Numbered from the stretch's first letter, positions 45,500-54,174 are shown. The stretch is DNA of 64,000 nucleotides from Chitinophagales bacterium (GCA_015654595.1 JAATGQ010000160.1:1-64000); one strand, 5' to 3'. Numbers and translations: made by a program. The notes: generated by a model from the sequence alone, not told the origin.

Positions 45500-46696
45500 T
45501 TAATTTACGAGATACATTCTCGTGGCTGAATTGATGTATTCTATCGGATCAAAAGCGCTGTCGAAAGTGTCGCTGAGGGCATCGAGTTTGACTTCGAGCG
45601 ATTGTACCTTCAGGCCGATTTCGGGGTCGCTTTTGTACTTAAAAACGAGTTCGTTGTATTTGGAGATGATACCGCGGATATCGAAGGTAAGTTCGCCAAA
45701 ACGGGTCTTGAGCGACTGGACATCCATCAATTCGAAATAGATAGGCTGTTTCCAGGATTTGAGATCGGCTTCGCGGCGTTCTGCAACGAGGACCGCGGCC
45801 TTTTTACGGATCTCGGTCAGGAACTCGTAGCGCTGTTCGGCGTCTGTCTCCTTCGCAAAACGGTGGATATACTCTTCGCGGGGGACTCTCAGCAGGGCCA
45901 GGTTTTGATTCAGGATGGTGTCATAATGGATCTGAAGTTTTTCCAGTTCCTTTGTAACGATCTCCCATTGTTGCTGGACGAGGTCCTTGTCGTAGTTGAA
46001 CTGGCTCAGTTTGGCGGTCAGCAGGAACATTTTCTGACTCTGCTCCTTCAACTCTTTGCGCTTTGCGCCGATATTCTGGATAAAATCGTTGATGCCGATA
46101 AAGAAGGCCTGTGCGATAGGACCGGTAAGGGCAGCGCCGGTAGCCAGGTTGCTGGTCGTCTGCAGCATGTCATGCAGGACATTGAGAGCGGGCTCCTGGT
46201 CCTTTTGTTTTTCAATAAAGTCGTAGAACTTCTTATACCATTCCTGGTAGCCGGGGTATTTCATCGGGTCTCCCGTCTCGCCCAGCGTCGCGAAGAAGTT
46301 CTTGGCGGCATTGAACAGGACCAGCGGTTTTATTTCCTTGTCCATCGAAACCAGGTTGATGATAGCGGATTGGTAGTTGGCCTGGTAGACGTATAGCTCG
46401 TTTTCTTCGATCGTTTGTTGTTTCTTCTCGAGCGCCTGTACGCGGAGGATCAGTTTGTCCACCTTGTCTTTGGCATCCCGGGATAAAGCGATCTGCTGGT
46501 CGAGAGAGTCTACCTTCTGATCCAGCTTGGACAGGGTAGCGTCGATCGTCTTTGTCTTTTTGTCCAGATTGTCCTGGATGTCGCTAAGAACTTTGTTACG
46601 GATGTTTTTGTCGGAAGACAGCGTCGTGTCGGGCGCTTGGGCAGATGCAAGCAGGATGCTGATCAATCCTAGCGAGGTGAAAAGGAATTTTTTCAA
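45500..46696 (-). CDS. Exported coiled-coil protein of unknown function
   Basis: A 398-residue protein. The signal peptide (KKFLFTSLGLISILLASAQ) is cleaved near residue 20. Residues about 30-105 carry strong heptads (IRNKVLSDIQDNLDKKTKTIDATLSKLDQKVDSLDQQIAL), followed by a helical middle with a Gly/Ala stretch (SNLATGAALTGPIAQAFFIGINDF, possibly membrane-active or buried) and further coils up to the C-terminus. No enzymatic motif. Not recognised. It faces away from the ATTAGA triple repeat 127 bases upstream of its ATG, so it may belong to the neighbouring two-component regulon. It contains no Cys in the mature part that I noticed. Confidence 0.85.
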   Translation of the reverse strand: MKKFLFTSLGLISILLASAQAPDTTLSSDKNIRNKVLSDIQDNLDKKTKTIDATLSKLDQKVDSLDQQIALSRDAKDKVDKLILRVQALEKKQQTIEENELYVYQANYQSAIINLVSMDKEIKPLVLFNAAKNFFATLGETGDPMKYPGYQEWYKKFYDFIEKQKDQEPALNVLHDMLQTTSNLATGAALTGPIAQAFFIGINDFIQNIGAKRKELKEQSQKMFLLTAKLSQFNYDKDLVQQQWEIVTKELEKLQIHYDTILNQNLALLRVPREEYIHRFAKETDAEQRYEFLTEIRKKAAVLVAERREADLKSWKQPIYFELMDVQSLKTRFGELTFDIRGIISKYNELVFKYKSDPEIGLKVQSLEVKLDALSDTFDSAFDPIEYINSATRMYLVN

Positions 46697-46822
46697 GTGA
46701 TTTCGATTTTGGAAATTAAAACGGTTTCCCAGGGTGTAGACAGGTTAGCAGCCACGGATCGCTGGAGTTTTGACCAGGGTTTCCGGCAATAATTGAAAAT
46801 AACGTCATAAAGATAAAACGGT

Positions 46823-46850
46823 ATTAGAAAAAAATTAGAAAGTTATTAGA
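46823..46850 (+). promoter_or_regulatory. Three ATTAGA direct repeats, 11-bp period (second full site)
   Basis: ATTAGA begins at 46823, 46834 and 46845. The arrangement copies the site at 42970. It lies upstream of the coiled-coil gene (minus) and of the candidate small RNA (plus). Confidence 0.78.
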
Positions 46851-46911
46851 ATCGTAGAACTACGATTAAAAATAGAGGGATTTTGCTCTTTTTTAACAAA
46901 GCAAATGGTTA

Positions 46912-46919
46912 TACTTTTG
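46912..46919 (+). promoter_or_regulatory. TAnnTTTG promoter element
   Basis: TACTTTTG matches the Bacteroidota primary-sigma -7 element exactly. The -33 region is not clear: TTTTG at 46881-46885 lies too far upstream. No plus-strand gene follows, only the candidate small RNA. Confidence 0.45.
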
Positions 46920-46925
46920 ACTTAT

Positions 46926-47037
46926 CCAATACTTATGAAGTCCGAATAGAAAAATCCAGAAAAACCAGCTTCGAAAAGAAGCAAAATTCAATCCAATTTT
47001 CTTTTGAAAAGCCCCTGACTAATCTTGGGGGTTTTTT
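46926..47037 (+). ncRNA. Candidate small RNA ending at an intrinsic terminator
   Basis: Between the TACTTTTG element and a terminator at 47008-47037 there is no open frame longer than a few codons, and the whole gap 46697-47219 lacks a plus-strand gene. A transcript of about 110 bases would contain a small hairpin (GCTTC-GAAAA-GAAGC, 46969-46983) and end at CCCC..GGGG plus TTTTTT. The 5' end is a guess. The ATTAGA site upstream would place it under the two-component system. Function unknown. Confidence 0.4.
47008..47037 (+). terminator. Terminator with no upstream gene
   Basis: AAAAGCCCC and GGGGGTTTTTT (one mismatch) enclose an 11-base loop (47007-47037). Plus-strand orientation, although the nearest plus-strand gene is more than 1.8 kb upstream. 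Confidence 0.6.
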
Positions 47038-47169
47038 CGTTTAGGACCTGCCTGTGAGCCGGTCGGCCAAACAAGGCCCCCTCTGCCATTTATCATCCGG
47101 CCTGAATTACCTCTGAACATTTCCCCCTTTACAACCCGCCTTGTATTCTTCTTTTTGATTTATAGAATG

Positions 47170-47206
47170 AAAAAAATCCTGTTGGCATGCCAACAGGATT
47201 TTTTTA
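47170..47206. terminator. Perfectly palindromic bidirectional terminator
   Basis: AAAAAATCCTGTTGG, CATG and its exact complement: a 15-bp stem ending in T-runs in both directions. It lies 14 bases past the minus-strand PmbA stop. Confidence 0.92.
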
Positions 47207-47219
47207 TGATTTTCACCCT

Positions 47220-48557
47220 TTATACTGCGTCAGAAAGAGAAGAAAAAGTAAAGTCACGGATCTTCATCGGCGGTATAAGCGCTGTGGTTCCGCTTTCTCC
47301 GCTGATCGTCCTTTCCGGATAGCCCAGCGCCTCAAGATTATTGAGCATAATAATAGGACTCTCGTTGAAGCGGAAATTCTTGATCGGAAATTTGATCTTT
47401 CCGTTCTCGATATAAAAGGTACCGTCCCTGGTAAGGCCGGTATACAGCAAGGTCTGGGGATCAACTTCCCGGATATACCACAGGTGTGTAACAAGGACGC
47501 CCTTCTCGGTTCCCTTGATCAGGTCTTCGAGGGTCTGACGCCCGCCGGACATGAAAAAGGAATCCCCGGCGGGAAGTGGCTGCACTCCCTTTTTCTCAGC
47601 CCAGTAACGCGAGTAAAAGAGGTTTTTTACAACGCCTTTTTCGATCCACATCGTTTTATTCAGGGGCAGCCCCTCGCCGGTATAGTTGCGGCTGGGGATT
47701 TGTGGATTCCAGGGATCGGACCAGATGGACACCTGCGGGTCGACTAACTGTTCGCCAAGCCGGGTCTTGCCGCCGGGAAGACTGAGGAAGCTGCGGCCTT
47801 CATCGGCACTGCGCGCGTCGAGCGCGCCGTATAGATTTTCGAGCAGCACGATACCGGCTGCGGGTTCGAGTATCACGGTATACTTGCCGGGTTCGATCGC
47901 CTGGGCCTTCGCCGAATTGGTTGCCTTCCATGCGGCCGTACTGGCGGCTTTGGTCATGTCGAGCAGACCGGCGTCATTGTAGCTGCCCGAAGTATAGCCT
48001 GATCCGGTGCCGTCGCTCGTACGAAGGGTCAGCGAATAATTGATGTCGGTCGCCGTATGATAGGCAAAGAGCCCATGGCTGTTCATCATCGCGCTGAACC
48101 CGGCGGAGTTTTCGAGATAGCCGGCAGCGGTGATGTTCCCGGCCCTGGCAATGTCCAGACTTTGTTTTGTCCAGTCTGCCCGCTGGGCGTTGGTGACGCC
48201 GGCTGTAGCCTCGAAAAAGCATTGCGCAGGCTGAGCATAGGTCTGGGGCGGCAGCATCGGCATATATTCGGGATTTTCCGGCGCCAGCCTTGCCAGCTCT
48301 TCGTAACGTCTCATGGCCTTCAGCAGGCTCGCATCGTCGTACTCGTTGATGGTGGAGATCCCTTGCTTCTTACCAAAAGTAGAGGCTATCGCCAATTCGG
48401 TTGAATTGATCGAAGCGCTGGTAGAAACGGCGTTGATGGCCCAGCGGATATTGCCTGTCTGACCGCCGCCGATCGACACCTGGCATTCGTCGGCTTTGGA
48501 CAGATCCAGAACTTTCTTTAAGAGGGTTTGGGCTTCGTCTTTTGTCAGGATGGGCAT
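47220..48557 (-). CDS. pmbA: TldE/PmbA-family metalloprotease subunit
   Basis: A 445-residue member of the PmbA/TldE group, the subunit without a zinc site in TldD/TldE proteases. The N-terminal domain has LLKKVLDLSKADECQVSIGGG and an NAVSTSASINSTELAIAS stretch, the middle FSAMMNSHGLFAYHTATDINYSLTLR, and the C-terminal domain has TVILEPAAGIVLLENLYGALD, GDSFFMSGGRQTLEDLIKGTEKG and a final GTTALIPPMKIRDFTF block. The frame extends 47 residues before the ATG at 48557, but that part runs in the TldD gene and is not used. The start lies one base after the TldD stop (TGATATG), so the two are coupled. Confidence 0.93.
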   Translation of the reverse strand: MPILTKDEAQTLLKKVLDLSKADECQVSIGGGQTGNIRWAINAVSTSASINSTELAIASTFGKKQGISTINEYDDASLLKAMRRYEELARLAPENPEYMPMLPPQTYAQPAQCFFEATAGVTNAQRADWTKQSLDIARAGNITAAGYLENSAGFSAMMNSHGLFAYHTATDINYSLTLRTSDGTGSGYTSGSYNDAGLLDMTKAASTAAWKATNSAKAQAIEPGKYTVILEPAAGIVLLENLYGALDARSADEGRSFLSLPGGKTRLGEQLVDPQVSIWSDPWNPQIPSRNYTGEGLPLNKTMWIEKGVVKNLFYSRYWAEKKGVQPLPAGDSFFMSGGRQTLEDLIKGTEKGVLVTHLWYIREVDPQTLLYTGLTRDGTFYIENGKIKFPIKNFRFNESPIIMLNNLEALGYPERTISGESGTTALIPPMKIRDFTFSSLSDAV

Positions 48558-48558
48558 A

Positions 48559-50214
48559 TCAGATTTTTCTTGCAGTGTTGATAACATTGATACCATTAAA
48601 ACGAGCGGTCGAAGAGCCGTGGCTGACGGCGCTGACCTGTTCGGGCTGTCCCTTTCCATCGAAGAAAGAACCGCCGAGACGGTAGTCTTTTTCATCACAG
48701 ACCGCCGTGCAGGAATTCCAGAACTCCTGGGTATTGGCCTGGTATGCTCCGTCCTTGAGCATGCCGGTTATCTTGCCATTGCGGATCTCATAGAAAAGCT
48801 GGCCGCTGAACTGGAAATTGTACCGTTGCTGGTCGATGGAATAGGAACTGTTGCCGATGATATAGATCCCCTTTTCGACGTTTTTGATCAGGTCATTGGG
48901 TGACAGCGGCGCCTTGCCGGGACGCAGCGAAATATTGGGCATACGCTGGAACTGCACGTCGCGCCAGCTCTGAGCATAGCAGCAGCCTTGGGATTCGTTA
49001 AGACCGATGATCTTTGCCTGATCCCGGATAGCCTGGTAATTGACGAGAACACCGTCTTTTATGATATCCCATTCCTTTGTCTGGACGCCTTCGTCGTCAT
49101 AGCCGACGGCGCCAAGAGAACCGGGCTGGAGCTTATCCGCGACGATATTGACATGCGGGCTTCCATAATTGAATTTTTTTGATTCCCATTTATCGAGGGT
49201 CAGGAAGCTGGTGCCGGCGAAGTTGGCTTCGTAGCCAAGGACGCGGTCGAGTTCGGTTGGATGGCCCGAAGACTCGTGGATCGTCAGCCAGAGATTGGTC
49301 GGGTCCAGGATAAGATCGTATTTCCCCGCTTCGACGGAGCGGGCCGTCTGCTTTTCCTGAGCCTGCTGCGCAGCAAGTCTTGCGTCTTCGAGCATATCGT
49401 AGCGATCCCGATACAGCGTAGTGACCGTCTTTATCTTTTTCTGTTCGTCCGGTGTCAGGTATTCAAAACCCATCCCCATCGGAGCACTGAGCGAGTCCCT
49501 TGTTTCGAACTTGCCTGTCTTCGGATCTATATGCGTGACGGTAAAGGTGGGCCAGATGCGATGAATATCCTGGTCGATATAGGAGCCATCGGTAGAGGCA
49601 AAATACTTCTGCTCGTTGACGAGAAAGAGATTGGAATTGACAAAGCTGGCGCCGCCTTTCAACGCTGCCGCATTGACTTCGAGCAGCAGATCTGCTTTTT
49701 CTTTTATCGGGATATCGAAGCTGTTCTTTTGTATGGGCGTCTTCCAGCTTACCTCGCCATAACCTTTTTGGGGCACCAGCTCTACGGGCCGGGTGAGCAG
49801 ACGGGCGTTTTCTTTGGCGATGGAGACAGCTTCTGCAGCAGTCCTGGCAATGCTGTCGGCATCCATACGGTCGGTAGCGGCAAAACCCCAACAGCCGCCC
49901 GCGATCACCCGGATACCGATACCATACGACTCGGTGTCGACGGTGTTCAGGACCTTATCTTCCCGGGTTATAACGAACTGATTGCGATAGCGTCCAATAC
50001 GGGCGTCGGCATAGGTGGCGCCTTTGGACCGGGCCGCATTGAGCGCGATATCGGCCAGCCTCTTTTTCTGCTGGACATCCATATAGGTTAAGGGCGTGTC
50101 AGGGGACAGAGGCGAACCCAGAACCGGTATCCGGCTTAGCAGCGCGCCGCCCAGACCCATGCCTGTCAGATAGAGAAAGTCTTTTCTTTTCACGAGCGTG
50201 AGATTTACGCTCAA
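48559..50214 (-). CDS. tldD: TldD-family metalloprotease with N-terminal leader
   Basis: A 551-residue TldD-type subunit. The zinc motif HESSGH (His313, Glu314, His318) is present in the LTIHESSGHPTELDRVLGYEA block, and the C-terminus has GGSFFDGKGQPEQVSAVSHGSSTARFNGINVINTARKI, the usual end. Before the domain (about 45 onward) there is a Lys/Arg-Lys-Asp-Phe and Gly-rich hydrophobic leader (KRKDFLYLTGMGLGGALL), a Tat-like or lipoprotein-free signal, which would place the protease outside the cytoplasm, unlike the E. coli enzyme. TldD/E proteases cut unfolded peptides and mature RiPPs. No RiPP precursor was seen next to it. Confidence 0.92.
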   Translation of the reverse strand: MSVNLTLVKRKDFLYLTGMGLGGALLSRIPVLGSPLSPDTPLTYMDVQQKKRLADIALNAARSKGATYADARIGRYRNQFVITREDKVLNTVDTESYGIGIRVIAGGCWGFAATDRMDADSIARTAAEAVSIAKENARLLTRPVELVPQKGYGEVSWKTPIQKNSFDIPIKEKADLLLEVNAAALKGGASFVNSNLFLVNEQKYFASTDGSYIDQDIHRIWPTFTVTHIDPKTGKFETRDSLSAPMGMGFEYLTPDEQKKIKTVTTLYRDRYDMLEDARLAAQQAQEKQTARSVEAGKYDLILDPTNLWLTIHESSGHPTELDRVLGYEANFAGTSFLTLDKWESKKFNYGSPHVNIVADKLQPGSLGAVGYDDEGVQTKEWDIIKDGVLVNYQAIRDQAKIIGLNESQGCCYAQSWRDVQFQRMPNISLRPGKAPLSPNDLIKNVEKGIYIIGNSSYSIDQQRYNFQFSGQLFYEIRNGKITGMLKDGAYQANTQEFWNSCTAVCDEKDYRLGGSFFDGKGQPEQVSAVSHGSSTARFNGINVINTARKI

Positions 50215-50289
50215 AATAGAACAATGCCAAGGTTAAAAAGCGCCGTTCATCAAGAAATTGATATTTTTATCCCCTTAATCAAAACTTGC

Positions 50290-52491
50290 ATGGTAAAATT
50301 TAAAGTGGCCGGACTGGCTTTTTCTCTTTTTTTACTGGTAGAAGCGCAAGCGCAAACGCAATACGACAACATCGCACAAGCGCTCCAATCCTCCTCCTCT
50401 CTCAGGGGAAAGTCAGGGCCCGGCAGCGTCAACTGGATCAATGGCGGCGAACAGTATTCTTTTATCTCGGGCAACGAAATTCATACGCTGGACGTAAAGA
50501 CGCTCACGGAGAAAACTGTTTTCAGCAACCAGGGTATGAAGATCCCGGGGACCGATAAGGCCTTCGACTACTTGTCTTTTCAATGGTCGCAAGACTCGAA
50601 ACATCTGGTTTTCCGCAATAACTTCCGCCATATCTTCCGGCGCAGCGGCATTTCCGATTACTATATCTATGATGTCGATTCGCGTCAACTGCGTCAGGCG
50701 GCTAAGGATGCCCGTTCGGCTGAGCTGTCCCCGGATGGACAGAAGGTCGGAATAGAGCGGAACGGCAATTTGTTTGTATACGACTTCGCCAGCGGACAGG
50801 AGCGGCAGCTGACCAGCGACTCCACCAGCGAGACGGGCATATTCAACGGACACTACGACTGGGTCTATGAAGAGGAGTTTGGACAGGGCCAGGCCTGGAG
50901 CTGGTCAAAAGACAGCCGCTATATTGCGTTCTGGCAGTTCGACGATCGGCCGGTGCCCGTCTTCCAGATGACGAATTACGAAGGGTTTCATCCCGAACAG
51001 GTCAACATTTCCATCCCACAGCCGGGCGACGCCAATCCCCTGGTGAAGATCGGCGTACTGGATATAGCTTCAGGGAAGAAAGTCTGGCTGGCCCCGGACG
51101 AGACGGGAGACTATTATATCCCTCGCATCTATTGGACAAGCAATCCCGATGAGCTGGCGGTCATGACGCTCAACCGGTCGCAGAATCACATGCGGCTGTA
51201 TATTTTCAATGTGAAGACCGGCGAACATCGCGTTGTACTGGAAGAACAGAACAGCACCTGGGTTGCCATCTTCAACTTCTACACGAATGTCAATGACATG
51301 GTCTATTTCCCGGAGAAGACCAAGGAGTTCTTCTGGGTATCCGACCGTTCGGGCTATTATCATATCTATCGCTATGGCTACGACGGCAAACTGATCAACC
51401 AGGTGACAAAAGGTAACTGGGATCTGATCAAGGTAACGGGGATCAACCCGGATACAAAGTCGATCTTCTATCTGTCGGCGGAGGCGTCCCCGCTGGAACA
51501 GCAGTTCTATTCCATAAAGTTCGACGGAGGGGCAAAAAAGAAGCTTTCCGAAGTGCCCGGATTCCACGACATCGATATGTCCACGAATGCGGCTTACTAT
51601 ATCGACGAATACAGCAATACGACGACACCTACGCAGGTTGGGATTTACAATTCGCAGGGTAAGCTGTTGAAGCAGCTGGAAGACAATCATGGGGTAAAGG
51701 ATTTTGTAAAGACGCATGCCTACTCGCCGGTGCAGCTGTTCCATTTCAAGACGACGGATGGTGTGGAACTGGATGGATCGATGATCAAGCCTTTCAACTT
51801 TGATTCTACAAAAAAATACCCCGTGGTAATGGCGGTCTATGGCGGCCCCGAATCCCATGGCGTCTTCAACCGCTGGGAGTCCAACGGCTTTCATCAGTGG
51901 CTGGCGCAGAACGGCTATATCGTTGTCGATGTCAACAACCGCGGTATCGCCAACTATGGCAGCGCCTTTATGAAGATCGTATACAAGCAGCTGGGCAAGT
52001 GGGAAAGTCATGACTTCGTGGAGACGGCGCACTATCTTGCATCGCTGTCTTTTGTCGACGGAAACAATATGGCGATCATGGGCGGCAGCTATGGGGGATA
52101 TAGCACAACCTATACTTTGCTGACGCATCCCGGCGTCTTTAAGGTGGGCATCGCCAACTCCCCGGTGACAGACTGGCGTTTGTATGATGACGTGTACACC
52201 GAACGGTATATGGGAACACTGGCCGACAACGCCGAGGGATATAAGAACAGTTCGGATATGACGCACGCCGCCAATCTGAAAGATCACCTTTTCCTGATCC
52301 ATTCCATGAGCGATGACAACGTGCATCCTGCGCAGACCATGCAGCTGCTGACGGCGCTGACCAATGCCGGTAAGGATGCCGATCTCCGCATCTATCCTCT
52401 CGGCGCGCATGGCGCGGCTTATAACTGGCAGAGCTATCTGCTGATCAATACGGTTAGCTTTGATTATCTTCAAAAATACCTGAAGAAATAA
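50290..52491 (+). CDS. Dipeptidyl peptidase IV-type S9 peptidase
   Basis: A 733-residue exported serine peptidase. The signal peptide starts at the ATG at 50290 (VKFKVAGLAFSLFLLVEAQAQ); the upstream in-frame ATG at 50224 is unlikely. An eight-bladed propeller domain (about 30-480) includes the DYVYEEEF-like DWVYEEEFGQGQAWSWS block that binds the N-terminus of substrates in DPP4. The alpha/beta-hydrolase domain has the nucleophile Ser600 in GGSYGGYS, Asp675 in SDDNVHPAQ and His707 in GAHGAA. It removes Xaa-Pro-type dipeptides in the periplasm. It diverges from the TldD gene, with which it may form a peptide-degradation locus. Confidence 0.95.
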   Translation: MVKFKVAGLAFSLFLLVEAQAQTQYDNIAQALQSSSSLRGKSGPGSVNWINGGEQYSFISGNEIHTLDVKTLTEKTVFSNQGMKIPGTDKAFDYLSFQWSQDSKHLVFRNNFRHIFRRSGISDYYIYDVDSRQLRQAAKDARSAELSPDGQKVGIERNGNLFVYDFASGQERQLTSDSTSETGIFNGHYDWVYEEEFGQGQAWSWSKDSRYIAFWQFDDRPVPVFQMTNYEGFHPEQVNISIPQPGDANPLVKIGVLDIASGKKVWLAPDETGDYYIPRIYWTSNPDELAVMTLNRSQNHMRLYIFNVKTGEHRVVLEEQNSTWVAIFNFYTNVNDMVYFPEKTKEFFWVSDRSGYYHIYRYGYDGKLINQVTKGNWDLIKVTGINPDTKSIFYLSAEASPLEQQFYSIKFDGGAKKKLSEVPGFHDIDMSTNAAYYIDEYSNTTTPTQVGIYNSQGKLLKQLEDNHGVKDFVKTHAYSPVQLFHFKTTDGVELDGSMIKPFNFDSTKKYPVVMAVYGGPESHGVFNRWESNGFHQWLAQNGYIVVDVNNRGIANYGSAFMKIVYKQLGKWESHDFVETAHYLASLSFVDGNNMAIMGGSYGGYSTTYTLLTHPGVFKVGIANSPVTDWRLYDDVYTERYMGTLADNAEGYKNSSDMTHAANLKDHLFLIHSMSDDNVHPAQTMQLLTALTNAGKDADLRIYPLGAHGAAYNWQSYLLINTVSFDYLQKYLKK

Positions 52492-52493
52492 GG

Positions 52494-53054
52494 ATGACTC
52501 TCTTTATAAAAAATATGGTATGTAACCGCTGCCGGATGGCGGTGCAGGCCGAGCTTGAAAAAGCCGGTCTGCATCCCCTCACGGTGGAACTGGGGGAGGT
52601 AGAGCTTGGAGTGACGCCATCCCGCCGGCAGCTGGAGGAGATCGATGCGGCGTTGAAGAAACTGGGATTTGAGTTGATCGATGACAAACGGAGCCGGATC
52701 ATCGCAAAGATGAAGAAGGTGATCATCGAGCTTGTCCATCACAGCGAGGACAAGCTGACCGTTAAACTTTCCGAACGCCTTTCACAGGCCCTGCATTATG
52801 ACTATTCCTATCTGAGCAATCTTTTCTCCGAAGTAGAAGGTACGACCATCGAAAAATATTTTATTTCGCAGCGTATCGAAAGAGCAAAGGAGCTGCTTGT
52901 CTATGACGAGCTTTCCCTGTCTGAAATTGCCGACCGGCTGGGATACAGCGGGGTGGCGCATTTGTCTGCGCAATTCAAAAAGGTGACGGGACTTACGCCG
53001 ACCTATTACAAGTCCCTGAAGCAACATAGGCGTCGTAATATCGATGAGCTATGA
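52494..53054 (+). CDS. AraC-family regulator with an HMA-like N-terminus
   Basis: A 186-residue protein starting 2 bases after the peptidase stop. Residues 1-65 look like a heavy-metal-associated domain with an altered site (KNMVCNRCRMAVQAELEKAG, Cys10 and Cys13), and residues about 80-182 are a complete AraC-type double HTH (LSQALHYDYSYLSNLFSEVEG, then LSLSEIADRLGYSGVAHLSAQFKKVTGLTPTYYK). This suggests direct sensing of copper or another soft metal by the CxxC pair. It is followed by an HMA-MauE-like gene, consistent with metal response. The combination occurs in other Bacteroidota as far as I recall, but its ligand has not been defined to my knowledge. Confidence 0.85.
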   Translation: MTLFIKNMVCNRCRMAVQAELEKAGLHPLTVELGEVELGVTPSRRQLEEIDAALKKLGFELIDDKRSRIIAKMKKVIIELVHHSEDKLTVKLSERLSQALHYDYSYLSNLFSEVEGTTIEKYFISQRIERAKELLVYDELSLSEIADRLGYSGVAHLSAQFKKVTGLTPTYYKSLKQHRRRNIDEL

Positions 53055-53118
53055 ATTTTACAAATCATTTCCAGAATTTGATAAACAGGAGGGTAGAAGT
53101 GCGGTGTAGCTTTGTAGC

Positions 53119-53952
53119 ATGACACACACTTATACGATAACCGGCATGACCTGCAATGGTTGTGCGGCAAAGATACAGAAGCTGCTATCCCAGGTGGATG
53201 GGATAGATGGCGTTAGAATCAACCTGGAGAAGAACGAGGCCGAAGTGGATATGCGGACGCATGTGGAAACGGAAGTATTAAAGGCGGCGTTAAAGGATCA
53301 CCCGAAATATGTTCTTGCGGAGGCCGCGGCTCCTGCGCATACACACCTTGGTCCGGCAGCCGCAAGCTCCACGCCCGGCAGTTCCTCGCATGCGCTCCGG
53401 CCAGCGGCTCACCCGGTGAACGGCGCCATGGCGGTCCGCCCCACGGATAAGACCATTGGCCCGGCTGAGCCTGTTCCTGCGATCAGTCTGCGCGTCTATA
53501 AGCCTCTCTTGCTGGTCTTTGGCTATATCCTGCTCGTGACCCTGCTAACCTCCGCCGGCGACTGGATGCGCGGGATGCATGTCTTTATGGGCGGCTTCTT
53601 CCTGACCTTCTCCTTCTTCAAGCTGCTGGACCTGAAAGGTTTCGCGGAGAGCTATGCCATGTATGATATCGTCGCGCAGCGCTGGACGGGATGGGGCTAT
53701 GTGTATACAATGATCGAACTATTGCTGGGCGTAGCCTATGTGACGGGCTTTGAACCCCTGCTGACGAACGCGCTGACTTTTGTGGTGATGACAGTGAGTA
53801 TCGTGGGAGTGATCCAAAGCCGGCTAAAGAAACAGGCTATCCGCTGCGCTTGTCTTGGAGCGGTGTTTAACCTGCCGATGAGCACCGTAACGATTATTGA
53901 GGATGGGCTGATGATCGCGATGAGCGGGATAAGCTGGTGGCTGCTGCGCTAG
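53119..53952 (+). CDS. HMA domain fused to a MauE/DoxX-like membrane region
   Basis: A 277-residue protein. Residues 3-65 are a typical HMA domain (ITGMTCNGCAAKIQKLL, Cys12 and Cys15). A poorly conserved Ala/Pro/Ser/His linker (about 75-125) follows. Then come four membrane helices of the MauE/DoxX redox-associated type (about 127-148, 153-172, 198-220 and 225-245) and a final helix after CACLGAVFNLPMSTVTIIED, in which a Cys-Ala-Cys pair may be redox active or bind metal. It would bind a soft metal in the cytoplasm or periplasm and pass electrons or metal across the membrane. It follows the HMA-AraC gene by 64 bases. Confidence 0.85.
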   Translation: MTHTYTITGMTCNGCAAKIQKLLSQVDGIDGVRINLEKNEAEVDMRTHVETEVLKAALKDHPKYVLAEAAAPAHTHLGPAAASSTPGSSSHALRPAAHPVNGAMAVRPTDKTIGPAEPVPAISLRVYKPLLLVFGYILLVTLLTSAGDWMRGMHVFMGGFFLTFSFFKLLDLKGFAESYAMYDIVAQRWTGWGYVYTMIELLLGVAYVTGFEPLLTNALTFVVMTVSIVGVIQSRLKKQAIRCACLGAVFNLPMSTVTIIEDGLMIAMSGISWWLLR

Positions 53953-54120
53953 ACGGGTCGAGCCCCGGTTTTGCGCGTCGGCGGCGCGATCAGGGTTTCC
54001 GCCCGATAAGCGCCATTACATTTCGATGAATGATGAATTTACCTAATTTGGGCAGAGCCCAACTCATGCTTGGGCCCCGAAGGCCGAAAGCACAGATATC
54101 ATGCTTGGGGGATAAAAAAA

Positions 54121-54128
54121 TATTTTTG
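54121..54128 (+). promoter_or_regulatory. TAnnTTTG element upstream of the CDGSH gene
   Basis: TATTTTTG matches the -7 consensus exactly and lies 46 bases before the ATG. A TTG at 54105-54107 is closer than the usual -33 spacing. Set in a GATAAAAAA..TTTTTTATC inverted repeat. Confidence 0.5.
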
Positions 54129-54174
54129 TTCAATTTTTTATCTACACATATTTTCGCGGCGATAAAACAAACAC

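Noticed and set aside
51070-52473. 467-codon minus-strand frame opposite the DPP4 gene
   Set aside because: Shadow of a well-conserved peptidase gene with an intact catalytic triad; no domain in the antisense frame.
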